NCBI RefSeq assembly: GCF_043641075.1
Contig: NZ_JBHZRC010000005.1
Location: 1 to 64,000 of the forward strand
DNA from: Bacillus_BD oryzisoli_A
GTDB lineage: Bacteria; Bacillota; Bacilli; Bacillales; Cytobacillaceae
Reading direction: 5' to 3'
Length of the DNA: 64,000 nucleotides
Shown: piece by piece, positions 1 through 8,714 of the stretch
How the letters are laid out: every line of letters starts with the position of its first letter
How positions within the stretch are numbered: position 1 is the first letter of the stretch
Notes under the pieces: generated by a model
Told to the model about the DNA's origin: nothing
Databases searched by the model: none
What the model saw: only the letters and a program-made list of their open reading frames with translations
Made by a program: the position numbers and the translations under genes

Positions 1-78
1 GATCAGGTTGATAGGTTTGGGGTGGAAGCGTGGTGACACGTGGAGCTGACAAATACTAATCGGTCGAGGACTTAACCA
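1..78 (+). rRNA. 23S ribosomal RNA, 3' end (partial)
   Basis: The first ~78 bases match the conserved 3' end of Bacillus 23S rRNA, including the stretch reading 'actaatcggtcgaggactt' followed by aacc. The gene starts outside the window. A spacer of about 110 bases without a tRNA separates it from the 5S gene, the usual arrangement in Bacillus rrn operons. The exact 3' end is set by analogy and may be off by a few bases. Confidence 0.95.
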
Positions 79-191
79 AAACGAAATGCAGAGGCGCTTA
101 GGCGTCGTAGCAGGATAAATCAATGTTTATTACTCACGTTTTTTCTTCAGCATTATCTAGTTTTGAGGGAACAATTCCTCAAACCAAATAG

Positions 192-307
<116 letters not shown>

Positions 308-310
308 AAG

Positions 311-338
311 AGAGTATCCAATAGGGTACTCTTTTTTT
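311..338 (+). terminator. Rho-independent terminator of the rrn operon
   Basis: Stem agagtatcc / gggtactct followed by seven T residues, three bases after the 5S rRNA. Confidence 0.9.
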
Positions 339-463
339 GTTATGTAGAAAATTTGAAAAATGGTTGAATGGACTTCAATAACAATTACAAACTGTGACAA
401 AGGTATGCTAGTATGAACAATCCCGTATGTTAAAATAAGTAAAAAAAGTGGTGAGTGAATAAT

Positions 464-1159
464 ATGACAATTAAGTGGGAAGAAATCACTGATGACCGTA
501 GTAACAATTTAGAAAGAGTATTAAAGTTGTACGACAGCGCATTTCCGATTGATATTAGAGAACCCCATCATATTTTATATAAAGGCCTTGAATACGCAGA
601 AAATAACACGCCTAATCGATTTAGGATGCTCGTCGGATTGAAGAATGATGTGCCAGTTTCTTTTGCGACAGGTCATTATTTAGCAGACGTTAATTGTGGA
701 TTTATTGTCTATTTAGGTACTGATCCAAATGAACGATTTAAGGGCTTAGGCTCACAGACTTTAGCTCAATTAGAAGAGGCTCTTAACAAAGATGCGATAT
801 TAGCCTCTAATCATCCAATAAATGCATTTATTTTAGAAACCGAAAGAGTAGAATTAGCTAAAACAGATGCTGAAAAGGAAGACTGTAGAAAACGAGACCG
901 TTTTTATCAAAAAAATGGTTATGTACAGTTAAAAGACATTGATTACGTACAGCCTCCACTGAATGGAGGAAACAAGGCGATCCCTCTCAAACTCCTCATC
1001 AAGAATAGCGGAAAAATGGACCTGACTAAGACGGCTCGGGAGGTCATTTATTCTATGTATAACCATAAGTATCATGCAGTCAATGATATTCCTCTGGAAG
1101 TTCTAAATCACTGTTTACAAAAAATGAATATCTCAGAAGCATTTCAAAAGGTTAAATAA
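464..1159 (+). CDS. GNAT-family N-acetyltransferase
   Basis: This 231-residue protein looks like a cytoplasmic acetyl-CoA-dependent N-acetyltransferase of the GNAT fold. The acetyl-CoA loop is visible around residues 90-100 (FKGLGSQTLAQLEE, an R/QxxGxG/A-type motif), preceded by a hydrophobic strand (CGFIVYLGT); a later RFYQKNGY matches the typical C-terminal GNAT strand. The substrate cannot be told. I prefer the ATG at 464, nine bases after a ggtgag ribosome site, over the GTG at 455 that overlaps that site. It stands alone between the rrn operon and the pur leader and has no close counterpart at this position in B. subtilis. Fold assignment is fairly safe; function is not. Confidence 0.8.
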   Translation: MTIKWEEITDDRSNNLERVLKLYDSAFPIDIREPHHILYKGLEYAENNTPNRFRMLVGLKNDVPVSFATGHYLADVNCGFIVYLGTDPNERFKGLGSQTLAQLEEALNKDAILASNHPINAFILETERVELAKTDAEKEDCRKRDRFYQKNGYVQLKDIDYVQPPLNGGNKAIPLKLLIKNSGKMDLTKTAREVIYSMYNHKYHAVNDIPLEVLNHCLQKMNISEAFQKVK

Positions 1160-1233
1160 AATAAGTGAAATCCAGCTTTTATTATTATTATGGCTAAATT
1201 AGGCATGCATGTAATATATATAAAGGAGCAAAT

Positions 1234-1311
1234 AATGAAGACAGATACCAAATCTGCTGTCTATATTGTGAAAAAAGTACGTTATAAGCATGTAGAAAGG
1301 AATCGTACATA
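1234..1311 (+). CDS. 25-residue ORF upstream of the NETI gene
   Basis: A short reading frame starts with ATG eight bases after a taaaggag ribosome site and ends with TAA touching the ATG of the next gene (taa at 1309-1311, atg at 1312). The peptide is strongly basic (MKTDTKSAVYIVKKVRYKHV then ERNRT). I do not recognise it. The good ribosome site and abutting stop/start suggest it is translated together with the NETI gene, as a small protein or as a coupling leader; it could also be the remnant of a longer gene. Evidence is positional only. Confidence 0.4.
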
Positions 1312-1524
1312 ATGAAAAATAAGCAACAGAAGAAAGTAACCTATGAAGTACAAGAGAATGAGACTGTTTCGGACTGTCTGGATCGGATACAAAAGGACGG
1401 ATATACACCCGTTAGAAGAACGGAGGTACCTATTTTTCAAGAAAAAACAGGTGGGAAAGACGTATCTTATGAACCAGTAGGCAGGCAAATAATATTCGAG
1501 GTAAAAAAAGCAGATATGCTATAA
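1312..1524 (+). CDS. yebG: NETI motif-containing protein (YebG-like)
   Basis: This 70-residue protein carries the family's hallmark near its N-terminus, here NETVSDCLDRIQKDGYTPVR, with V in place of the I of NETI, followed by a basic segment with PIFQEK. NETI proteins are small, soluble, found in Bacillaceae, and of unknown function. B. subtilis yebG sits in the same place just upstream of purE, which supports the assignment. The first PurBox overlaps the last codons and the stop, so the gene probably uses its own upstream promoter and ends within the pur control region. Confidence 0.85.
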   Translation: MKNKQQKKVTYEVQENETVSDCLDRIQKDGYTPVRRTEVPIFQEKTGGKDVSYEPVGRQIIFEVKKADML

Positions 1525-1566
1525 ATCCGAACAATGGAATTTATTACGAATAAATTGTTCGGTGTT
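1523..1566 (+). promoter_or_regulatory. Paired PurBoxes (PurR operator)
   Basis: Two opposed copies of the Bacillus PurBox are seen. The forward copy at 1523-1535 (aaatccgaacaat) fits AWWWCCGAACWWT without a mismatch. The inverse copy at 1554-1566 (attgttcggtgtt) has one mismatch. The ccgaac and gttcgg cores are 24 bases apart, like the pairs known to bind PurR, which represses pur genes unless PRPP is present. They lie just upstream of the pur promoter. Confidence 0.88.
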
Positions 1567-1571
1567 TTCTG

Positions 1572-1600
1572 TTGACAATTGTCGAAATTCATTGTTAAAT
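1572..1600 (+). promoter_or_regulatory. SigA-type promoter of the pur operon
   Basis: A perfect -35 box ttgaca (1572-1577) is followed after 17 bases by ttaaat (1595-1600), four of six matches to the -10 consensus. It sits directly downstream of the PurBoxes and upstream of the riboswitch, as in B. subtilis purE. Confidence 0.75.
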
Positions 1601-1626
1601 GGGAGTAACGAAAACAAAATATCTAG

Positions 1627-1697
1627 CCCTCGTATAATAATAGGAATACGGCCTATGAGTCTCTACCCAATTACCGAAAATAATTGGACTATGGGGG
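1627..1697 (+). promoter_or_regulatory. Purine (guanine-type) riboswitch aptamer
   Basis: Three helices of the purine aptamer can be drawn: P1 ccctcgta (1627-1634) with tatggggg (1690-1697), P2 atagg/cctat and P3 caatta/taattg, with the conserved loops aatacgg and ccgaaaa and the junction strand tctctacc. The base before the final tat is C (in ggactatg), the specificity position that pairs with guanine or hypoxanthine; adenine riboswitches have U there. Binding of guanine should favour the downstream terminator and shut off the pur operon. Confidence 0.93.
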
Positions 1698-1770
1698 AAA
1701 GTAAATTGCCCGGCAAACCAACATGCATTGACATTACGGTCTATTCTTCGATGTCAGCATACTAACCTGC

Positions 1771-1820
1771 AGCCCGGACAGATTGCTTTCCCATGGGGAG
1801 GCTTCTGTCTGGGCTTTTTT
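1771..1820 (+). terminator. Riboswitch-controlled terminator in the pur leader
   Basis: A 12-bp stem (agcccggacaga at 1771-1782 with tctgtctgggct at 1804-1815) ends in a T run at 1815-1820. It lies between the aptamer and purE and is the expression platform for transcription attenuation. The competing antiterminator was not traced. Confidence 0.88.
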
Positions 1821-1874
1821 CATAAAGCATAATAAAAAATACTTACTAAATAATTTGATTTACGGGGGGATACG

Positions 1875-2363
1875 ATGAAGGCTCAAGTTGGAGTCATTAT
1901 GGGCAGCAAATCAGATTGGGAAACAATGCGTCTTGCCTGTGAGATACTAGAATTATTTGAAATACCTTATGAAAAGAAAGTCGTATCGGCACATCGAACA
2001 CCTGATTTGATGTTTGAATATGCGGAAGGTGCAAGAGAGAAAGGAATAAAGGTTATTATTGCTGGAGCAGGCGGTGCAGCACATCTGCCAGGCATGGTAG
2101 CAGCTAAGACAACCCTGCCTGTAATAGGTGTTCCGGTTCAGTCTAGAGCGTTAAACGGACTTGATTCCCTTCTATCAATCGTTCAAATGCCAGGGGGCAT
2201 TCCAGTTGCAACGGTAGCAATCGGTACTGCAGGTGCAAAAAACGCTGGGCTGTTAGCGGCACAAATACTTTCTGCTTTTGATGATAGATTAGCAGTTAAA
2301 TTAGAAGAATACAGGTTGGAAATGAAGGCACAAGCCATAGAAAGTAGTGATCAGCTTGTCTAA
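1875..2363 (+). CDS. purE: N5-carboxyaminoimidazole ribonucleotide mutase
   Basis: PurE converts N5-CAIR to CAIR in purine synthesis, working with PurK. The 162-residue length is normal for class I PurE. The N-terminal VGVIMGSKSDWETM and the central SAHRTPDLMFEYA and AGAGGAAHLPGMVA motifs are the signature substrate-binding segments. The start at 1875 follows a strong gggggga site. It is the first gene of the pur operon behind the riboswitch leader. Its 3' end overlaps the start of purK by up to 17 bases, which suggests translational coupling. Confidence 0.97.
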   Translation: MKAQVGVIMGSKSDWETMRLACEILELFEIPYEKKVVSAHRTPDLMFEYAEGAREKGIKVIIAGAGGAAHLPGMVAAKTTLPVIGVPVQSRALNGLDSLLSIVQMPGGIPVATVAIGTAGAKNAGLLAAQILSAFDDRLAVKLEEYRLEMKAQAIESSDQLV

Positions 2364-3501
2364 TAAAGTGATTTTGCCTGGACAGACAATTGGCATCATC
2401 GGTGGCGGTCAGTTGGGAAGAATGATGGCACTAGCCGCAAAAGCAAAAGGCTTTCGGATTGCTGTCCTTGATCCAACGGAAGATTGTCCATGTGGTCAAG
2501 TTGCTGATATCACCATTACAGGTGAATATAGTGATCTTGATTCGATTAAAAAATTAGCTGATGTTAGTGATGTCATCACATATGAGTTTGAAAATATTGA
2601 TGCAGCCTGTTTGCAATGGCTGAATGAGCATACCTATGTTCCTCAAGGTGTCAAGCTGCTAGAAATCACACAGGATCGGACGAAAGAAAAAGCGGCTATT
2701 CAACATGCAGGTGTTGAGGTTGCGCCTTACGCAGTGATTGAAACAAAAGAAGATATCACTAAATATCTAAAGGAATTAGGCCTTCCTGCTGTATTAAAAA
2801 CAGCTAGAGGAGGATATGACGGCAAAGGGCAGTTTGTCATTCGAACTGAAGAACAGGCTGCTGAAGCAGCAGAGCTTTTAAAGGCTGGAACCTGTGTATT
2901 GGAAAAATGGATTCCGTTTGAAAAGGAAATCTCGGTTATTATTTGTCGAAATGGAAATGGCGAGCATGCTGTCTTTCCAGTTGGAGAAAATATCCACCGT
3001 GATAATATCCTGCATGAGACAATCGTGCCAGCAAGGATAAATGAAGAGTCAAAGAAATCAGCCATACAAAAAGCGATCCAGCTTGCAGAAAGCTTTCAGC
3101 TTGTTGGAACGTTGGCAGTAGAAATGTTCTTAACGAGTGACGGTATTTATGTGAATGAATTAGCACCAAGACCGCATAATTCCGGCCATTACTCGATTGA
3201 GGCATGTGAGACGTCTCAATTCGAACAGCATATTCTTGCCGTTTGTAACTGGCCTCTCGGAAGTACTGAGCTGTTAAAGCCTGCTGTAATGGTCAATATA
3301 TTAGGTGAACATCAAGAGGCTGTTATTGAAAAAATACCTGAAGTGAAAGACTGGAAAATTCATTTATACGGTAAAAAAGAGGCAAAATATAAAAGAAAGA
3401 TGGGTCATGTGACGATACTTAGTCATTCCATCGAAACGGCATTAACTGAAATTGAGGAAAGCGGAATTTGGCAAGAAGCTGTAGAAAAGATCGGAGGATA
3501 A
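2347..3501 (+). CDS. purK: N5-carboxyaminoimidazole ribonucleotide synthase
   Basis: PurK is the ATP-grasp enzyme that joins bicarbonate to AIR to give N5-CAIR, the substrate of PurE. The 384-residue protein shows the nucleotide loop GIIGGGQLGRMM near the N-terminus, the ATP-grasp segment TARGGYDGKGQ around residues 150-160, and NELAPRPHNSGHYSIEAC near residue 260, a metal and substrate motif. The start is uncertain: GTG at 2347 or TTG at 2356; the second lines up better with the B. subtilis N-terminus. Neither has a strong ribosome site, in keeping with coupling to purE. Confidence 0.96.
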   Translation: MISLSNKVILPGQTIGIIGGGQLGRMMALAAKAKGFRIAVLDPTEDCPCGQVADITITGEYSDLDSIKKLADVSDVITYEFENIDAACLQWLNEHTYVPQGVKLLEITQDRTKEKAAIQHAGVEVAPYAVIETKEDITKYLKELGLPAVLKTARGGYDGKGQFVIRTEEQAAEAAELLKAGTCVLEKWIPFEKEISVIICRNGNGEHAVFPVGENIHRDNILHETIVPARINEESKKSAIQKAIQLAESFQLVGTLAVEMFLTSDGIYVNELAPRPHNSGHYSIEACETSQFEQHILAVCNWPLGSTELLKPAVMVNILGEHQEAVIEKIPEVKDWKIHLYGKKEAKYKRKMGHVTILSHSIETALTEIEESGIWQEAVEKIGG

Positions 3502-3504
3502 AAC

Positions 3505-4797
3505 ATGATTGATCGTTATACAAGACCTGAAATGGGCGCTATTTGGACAGAGGAAAATAAATTTAAGGCATGGCTGGAAGTTGAAATTCTAGCAGATGAA
3601 GCTTGGGCAGAACTTGGAGTTATTCCTAAGGAAGACGTTGCTAAAATTCGTGAAAATGCATCTTTCGATATTAATCGTATTTATGAGATTGAAAAGGAAA
3701 CAAGACATGATGTTGTAGCCTTTACTCGTGCGGTTTCAGAAACATTAGGCGAAGAAAGAAAATGGGTTCATTATGGACTAACATCAACAGACGTTGTAGA
3801 CACAGCATGGTCTTATTTAATCAAACAGGCCAATGATATTCTTTTAAAGGATATTGAAAACTTCATTGAAATTTTGAAGAATAAAGCCCAAGAACATAAA
3901 TATACAGTCATGATGGGACGTACACATGGGGTCCATGCTGAGCCAACAACATTCGGTTTGAAGATGGCTCTTTGGTATGAAGAGATGAAACGTAATCTAG
4001 AGCGATTTAAACAAGCTGCAGCGGGTATTGAATACGGAAAAATCTCCGGCGCAGTTGGAACATACGCTAATATTGATCCATTTGTTGAAAAGTATGTATG
4101 TGAGAAGCTTGGTACAACGCCAGCGCCAATCTCAACTCAAACATTACAACGCGATCGTCATGCACATTATATGTCAACAATCGCTTTGATAGCGACCTCT
4201 ATCGAAAAATTTGCTGTTGAAATTCGCGGCCTGCAAAAAAGTGAAACACGTGAAGTAGAAGAAGCTTTTGCAAAAGGACAAAAAGGCTCCTCTGCAATGC
4301 CGCATAAGCGTAACCCAATCGGTTCGGAAAACATGACGGGGATGGCACGTGTTATCCGCGGTTATATGCTGACAGCCTATGAAAATGTTCCACTTTGGCA
4401 TGAACGTGATATTTCGCATTCATCAGCAGAAAGAATTATCATTCCAGATGCAACGATTGCATTAAACTATATGCTGAATCGTTTCGGAAATATCGTGAAA
4501 AACTTAACGGTATTCCCTGAAAATATGAAACGCAACATGGATCGTACGCTTGGTCTAATATACTCTCAACGCGTTCTTCTTGCCCTCATTGATAAAGGAT
4601 TAGTCAGAGAGGAAGCATATGATACGGTTCAGCCAAAAGCAATGGAAGCGTGGGAAACACAAGTTCCATTCCGTACATTAATAGAAGCAGATGAAAAAAT
4701 CACTTCTAAGTTATCCGCGGAAGAAATTGCCGACTGCTTTGACTATAACTATCATCTTAAAAATGTAGATTTTATTTTCGATCGTTTAGGTCTGTAA
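3505..4797 (+). CDS. purB: Adenylosuccinate lyase
   Basis: PurB removes fumarate from SAICAR to give AICAR and from adenylosuccinate to give AMP, so it acts twice in purine synthesis. The 430-residue length fits the Bacillus enzyme. The fumarase/aspartase superfamily signature GSSAMPHKRNPIGSENM is present around residues 260-280, and TSTDVVDTA and GRTHGVHAEPTTFG are the other two conserved active-site segments, the latter with the catalytic histidine. It starts four bases after the purK stop. Homotetrameric and cytoplasmic in the family. Confidence 0.97.
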   Translation: MIDRYTRPEMGAIWTEENKFKAWLEVEILADEAWAELGVIPKEDVAKIRENASFDINRIYEIEKETRHDVVAFTRAVSETLGEERKWVHYGLTSTDVVDTAWSYLIKQANDILLKDIENFIEILKNKAQEHKYTVMMGRTHGVHAEPTTFGLKMALWYEEMKRNLERFKQAAAGIEYGKISGAVGTYANIDPFVEKYVCEKLGTTPAPISTQTLQRDRHAHYMSTIALIATSIEKFAVEIRGLQKSETREVEEAFAKGQKGSSAMPHKRNPIGSENMTGMARVIRGYMLTAYENVPLWHERDISHSSAERIIIPDATIALNYMLNRFGNIVKNLTVFPENMKRNMDRTLGLIYSQRVLLALIDKGLVREEAYDTVQPKAMEAWETQVPFRTLIEADEKITSKLSAEEIADCFDYNYHLKNVDFIFDRLGL

Positions 4798-4864
4798 GAG
4801 ATAAATATAACAGGGGCTGGCGTGAAACATTCGTCAGTCTCGCCAATAAAGAGGAGGCTTTCCA

Positions 4865-5584
4865 ATGGAAAAAGGTGCGCTGCTTTATGAAGGCAAGGCA
4901 AAAAGAGTCTATGCGACAAATGATGAACAAATTGTTTGGATTGAATATAAGGACTCAGCAACTGCTTTTAATGGTGAGAAAAAAGCTGAAATTAGCGGCA
5001 AAGGCCGTTTAAATAATGAAATCACAAGCTTAATTTTTGAAAAATTAAAAGAAAAGGGAATTGAGTCTCATTTCGTTAAACGTCTTTCAGAAACAGAACA
5101 GCTTGTCAAAAAAGTCACAATTATACCTCTTGAAACGGTTGTCCGTAATACAGCAGCAGGCAGCTTTTCAGCTAGATTGGGCATTGAAGAAGGAAAGCCA
5201 TTACGTAAACCAATAGTTGAATTCTATTATAAAGACGATGCACTAGGTGATCCGCTAATTACGGATTCACATATCGAAGAGCTTCAGCTTGCAAGCGAAG
5301 CTGAACGAGAAGAAATTAAAGAGAAAGCCTTAAAAGTAAATACCGTTCTATCAGAGCTATTTGCTGATCTAGGTATTCGCCTAATCGACTTTAAGCTTGA
5401 ATTCGGTAAAGATGCTTCAGGAGCCATTGTACTTGCAGATGAAATTTCTCCTGATACTTGCCGCCTTTGGGATGCAAAAACAAATGCGAAGCTTGATAAG
5501 GATGTATTTCGAAGAGATCTTGGCAGTTTAACGGAAGTATATGAAATCATTTTAACTAAACTAGGGGGCGGCCAGCATGTTTAA
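4865..5584 (+). CDS. purC: SAICAR synthase
   Basis: PurC ligates aspartate to CAIR using ATP, giving SAICAR. The 239-residue length is standard. Family motifs are visible: LYEGKAKRVY at residues 6-15, FNGEKKAEI, RNTAAGSFSARLG around residue 95-107, and LIDFKLEFG and LADEISPDTCRLWD near residues 175-205. A strong gaggagg site precedes the ATG. A 67-base gap without a clear hairpin separates it from purB; it overlaps purS by eight bases. Confidence 0.97.
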   Translation: MEKGALLYEGKAKRVYATNDEQIVWIEYKDSATAFNGEKKAEISGKGRLNNEITSLIFEKLKEKGIESHFVKRLSETEQLVKKVTIIPLETVVRNTAAGSFSARLGIEEGKPLRKPIVEFYYKDDALGDPLITDSHIEELQLASEAEREEIKEKALKVNTVLSELFADLGIRLIDFKLEFGKDASGAIVLADEISPDTCRLWDAKTNAKLDKDVFRRDLGSLTEVYEIILTKLGGGQHV

Positions 5585-5831
5585 AGTAAAAGTGTATGTA
5601 ACATTAAGAGAAAGTGTATTAGATCCACAAGGTACAGCGGTTATGCATTCTTTGCACGCTATGAATTATAAAGAAGTTTCTGATGTGCGTATTGGTAAAT
5701 ATATGGAGTTAATGGTAGAGAAATCAGATCGTCCGGTAGAAGATGTTGTGAAAGAAGTTTGTGATCGTCTGCTAGCGAATCCAGTTATCGAAGACTATCG
5801 ATTCGAAATTGAGGAGGCTGTTGCTCAGTGA
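5577..5831 (+). CDS. purS: FGAM synthase, PurS subunit
   Basis: PurS is the small structural subunit of the three-part Gram-positive FGAM synthase (PurL-PurQ-PurS); in the known complexes it bridges the glutaminase and the synthetase. The 84-residue length is normal, and the pattern VYVTLRESVLDPQGTAVMHS is characteristic. Its start lies inside purC and its stop overlaps the purQ start (GTG at 5828, stop TGA at 5829-5831), so the three genes are tightly coupled. Confidence 0.96.
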   Translation: MFKVKVYVTLRESVLDPQGTAVMHSLHAMNYKEVSDVRIGKYMELMVEKSDRPVEDVVKEVCDRLLANPVIEDYRFEIEEAVAQ

Positions 5832-6511
5832 AGTTTGCAGTCATCGTTTTTCCAGGGTCCAATTGTGATATAGATATGTATCATGCGATAAAAGATGAGT
5901 TAGGCGAAGAAGTAGAGTACGTATGGCATACGGAAGAAAGCCTTGATGAATTTGACGGGATCCTTCTTCCTGGAGGATTCTCATATGGAGACTATTTACG
6001 TACCGGTGCCATTGCCCGTTTCAGTAATGTCATGAAAGAGGTTAGAAAGGCTGCCGAAGCTGGCAAGCCGATTTTAGGCGTGTGTAACGGATTTCAAATC
6101 CTGCTTGAGGCCGGTCTTCTGCCAGGCGCAATGAAGAGAAATGAAAGCTTAAAGTTCATTTGCCGACCAGTTAAGTTAAAGGTTGAAAACAATGAAACGA
6201 TGTTTAGTAATGTGTATGAAAAGGAAGAGGTCATCACGATTCCAATCGCACATGGTGAAGGAAATTATTATTGTGACGAAGAAACATTAGCAAAATTAAA
6301 GGAAAATAATCAAATTGTATTCACATATGAGAGCAATCCAAACGGTAGTCTTGTGGATATTGCCGGAATTATAAACGAAAAAGGGAATGTATTAGGCATG
6401 ATGCCACACCCGGAAAGAGCGGTTGATGAATTGCTTGGTGGTGCTGATGGTCTGAAAATATTCCAATCAATCGTCAAACAATGGAGGGAATCACATGTCG
6501 TTAATGCTTGA
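5828..6511 (+). CDS. purQ: FGAM synthase, glutaminase subunit PurQ
   Basis: PurQ releases ammonia from glutamine for FGAM synthesis by PurL. The 227-residue class I glutamine amidotransferase shows the nucleophile elbow GVCNGFQIL (Cys near residue 86) and the His/Glu pair in MMPHPERAVDE near residue 195. It starts with GTG overlapping the purS stop, ten bases after a gaggagg site, and overlaps the purL start by 17 bases. Confidence 0.97.
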   Translation: MKFAVIVFPGSNCDIDMYHAIKDELGEEVEYVWHTEESLDEFDGILLPGGFSYGDYLRTGAIARFSNVMKEVRKAAEAGKPILGVCNGFQILLEAGLLPGAMKRNESLKFICRPVKLKVENNETMFSNVYEKEEVITIPIAHGEGNYYCDEETLAKLKENNQIVFTYESNPNGSLVDIAGIINEKGNVLGMMPHPERAVDELLGGADGLKIFQSIVKQWRESHVVNA

Positions 6512-8714
6512 ACCAAGTCCGCAGCAAATTAAAGAAGAAGAAATTTACAAAACAATGGGCTTATCCTCTGAAGAGTTTGAGATGGCGGAAAAGATTATCG
6601 GTCGTACTCCTAATTATACAGAAACAGGACTTTTTGCTGTTATGTGGTCAGAGCATTGCAGCTACAAAAATTCAAAGCCTGTACTAAAAAAATTCCCTGT
6701 AACTGGACCACAGGTTCTTCAAGGACCAGGTGAAGGAGCAGGTATCGTTGATATCGGTGATCAACAGGCAGTTGTATTTAAGATTGAGAGTCATAACCAC
6801 CCATCAGCTATTGAACCATACCAAGGTGCTGCAACAGGTGTCGGCGGTATTATTCGTGATGTTTTTTCTATGGGTGCAAGACCAATTGCCATGTTAAATT
6901 CTCTTCGTTTTGGAGAGCTTGATTCATCTGCCCGTGTTCGTTACCTATTTAAAGAAGTCGTTGCCGGAATTGCTGGTTATGGAAACTGTATTGGTATTCC
7001 AACAGTTGGCGGTGAAATTCAATTTGAGTCTAGTTATGAAGGAAATCCGCTTGTCAATGCTATGTGTGTTGGTTTAATTGATCATAAGGATATCCAAAAG
7101 GGCCAGGCAAAAGGTATTGGCAATACAGTCATGTATGTAGGGGCGAAAACAGGTCGTGATGGAATTCACGGGGCTACATTTGCTTCAGAAGAATTAACGG
7201 ATGAGTCGGAAAAAGATCGCCCAGCGGTTCAGGTTGGAGATCCGTTTATGGAAAAATTATTGCTTGAAGCATGTCTTGAAGTGGTAAAATCCGATGCGCT
7301 TGTGGGAATTCAAGATATGGGAGCTGCAGGTCTTGCCAGCTCATCAGCTGAAATGGCAAGTAAAGCAGGTACGGGAATTGAAATGAATCTTGACTTAGTT
7401 CCACAGCGTGAAACAGGAATGACAGCCTACGAAATGATGCTGTCTGAGTCTCAGGAACGTATGCTATTAGTTGTTACAGCAGGTCGTGAAGCAGAAATTA
7501 AAGAAATCTTTAAAAAATATGATCTTGACTGCGTGGCAGTAGGGAAAGTAACCGACGATAAAATGCTTCGCCTTTTACATAAAGGAGAAGTAGTAGCAGA
7601 AATACCTGCTGATGCATTGGCAGAGGATGCGCCAGTATACCATAAGCCTTCTAGTGAGCCTGCCTACTATCGTGAGTTCCAGGCAATGAATGTGGAAGCA
7701 CCTGAAATTGACAATCTTGAAGAAACACTTATTAAATTATTGAAGCAGCCAACCATTGCAAGTAAAGAATGGGTATATGATCAATATGATTATATGGTAC
7801 GTACGAATACAGTTGTTTCACCTGGCTCAGATGCTGCTGTTGTCCGTGTCCGCGGTACAAAAAAGGCACTTGCCATGACGACAGATTGTAATTCACGTTA
7901 TCTGTATTTAGATCCAGAAACAGGCGGAAAAATTGCTGTAGCTGAAGCAGCAAGAAACATTGTTTGTTCCGGAGCAGAGCCACTTGCTATTACAGATAAT
8001 TTGAATTTTGGCAATCCTGAGAAACCCGAAATCTTCTGGCAAATTGAAAAATCAACAGACGGCATGAGCGAAGCTTGTCTGACATTAAATACACCAGTTA
8101 TTGGCGGAAACGTCTCACTTTACAATGAAACAAACGGTGAAGCCATTTATCCTACTCCAGTTGTAGGAATGGTGGGTCTGATTAAAGATACTGACCATAT
8201 TACAACACAATCCTTTAAAGAAGCTGGAGATTTAATTTATCTTCTAGGTGAAACAAAGACTGAGTTTGGCGGTAGTGAACTTCAAAAATTATTACACGGC
8301 AAGATTTTCGGTCAAGCACCTTCTATTGATTTGGACGTTGAAAAGAAATACCAAAAGGCAGTTCTTGAAGCCATTCAAGCAGGTCTTGTTTCTTCTGCAC
8401 ATGACTTAGCAGAGGGCGGCCTTGGAGTGGCTGTTGCAGAAAGTATTATCGGTTCTAATGGATTAGGAGCGAAGATCAATACAGAGGGTAATGCAGTAAC
8501 TGCATTATTCAGTGAGTCACAGTCACGCTTCCTGCTAACAGTGAAGAAAGAAAATCAAGCTGATTTTGAAAAAATAACAGGCGCTGTTTTAATTGGAGAA
8601 GTAACAGGAGAACCAACATTGCAAATTGTGCACAACGGCGAAACTGTTATTAATACCCAAGTTGAAACATTAGAATCTGCTTGGAGAGGAGCTATTCCAT
8701 GCTTGCTGAATTAA
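6495..8714 (+). CDS. purL: FGAM synthase, synthetase subunit PurL
   Basis: PurL uses ATP and the ammonia from PurQ to convert FGAR to FGAM. At 739 residues it is the short PurL that works with separate PurS and PurQ. Motifs seen: WSEHCSYKNSKPVL near residue 50, ESHNHPSAIEPYQGAATGVGG near residue 90-110, GIQDMGAAGLASSSAEMA, and the second-half SSAHDLAEGGLGVAVAE that binds the auxiliary nucleotide. A ggaggg site lies six bases before the ATG. Its 3' end overlaps purF by 16 bases. Confidence 0.97.
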   Translation: MSLMLEPSPQQIKEEEIYKTMGLSSEEFEMAEKIIGRTPNYTETGLFAVMWSEHCSYKNSKPVLKKFPVTGPQVLQGPGEGAGIVDIGDQQAVVFKIESHNHPSAIEPYQGAATGVGGIIRDVFSMGARPIAMLNSLRFGELDSSARVRYLFKEVVAGIAGYGNCIGIPTVGGEIQFESSYEGNPLVNAMCVGLIDHKDIQKGQAKGIGNTVMYVGAKTGRDGIHGATFASEELTDESEKDRPAVQVGDPFMEKLLLEACLEVVKSDALVGIQDMGAAGLASSSAEMASKAGTGIEMNLDLVPQRETGMTAYEMMLSESQERMLLVVTAGREAEIKEIFKKYDLDCVAVGKVTDDKMLRLLHKGEVVAEIPADALAEDAPVYHKPSSEPAYYREFQAMNVEAPEIDNLEETLIKLLKQPTIASKEWVYDQYDYMVRTNTVVSPGSDAAVVRVRGTKKALAMTTDCNSRYLYLDPETGGKIAVAEAARNIVCSGAEPLAITDNLNFGNPEKPEIFWQIEKSTDGMSEACLTLNTPVIGGNVSLYNETNGEAIYPTPVVGMVGLIKDTDHITTQSFKEAGDLIYLLGETKTEFGGSELQKLLHGKIFGQAPSIDLDVEKKYQKAVLEAIQAGLVSSAHDLAEGGLGVAVAESIIGSNGLGAKINTEGNAVTALFSESQSRFLLTVKKENQADFEKITGAVLIGEVTGEPTLQIVHNGETVINTQVETLESAWRGAIPCLLN

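Noticed and set aside
79..191. tRNA gene in the 23S-5S spacer
   Set aside because: No cloverleaf or T-loop sequence (ttcgawtc) is seen in this 113-base spacer.
1282..1488. Minus-strand hydrophobic frames opposite the NETI gene
   Set aside because: Hydrophobic translation is a by-product of the opposite strand of a Lys/Glu-rich gene; no ribosome site.
2727..3205. Long minus-strand frames opposite purK
   Set aside because: They are shadows of a strongly conserved gene, have no ribosome sites and no family likeness.
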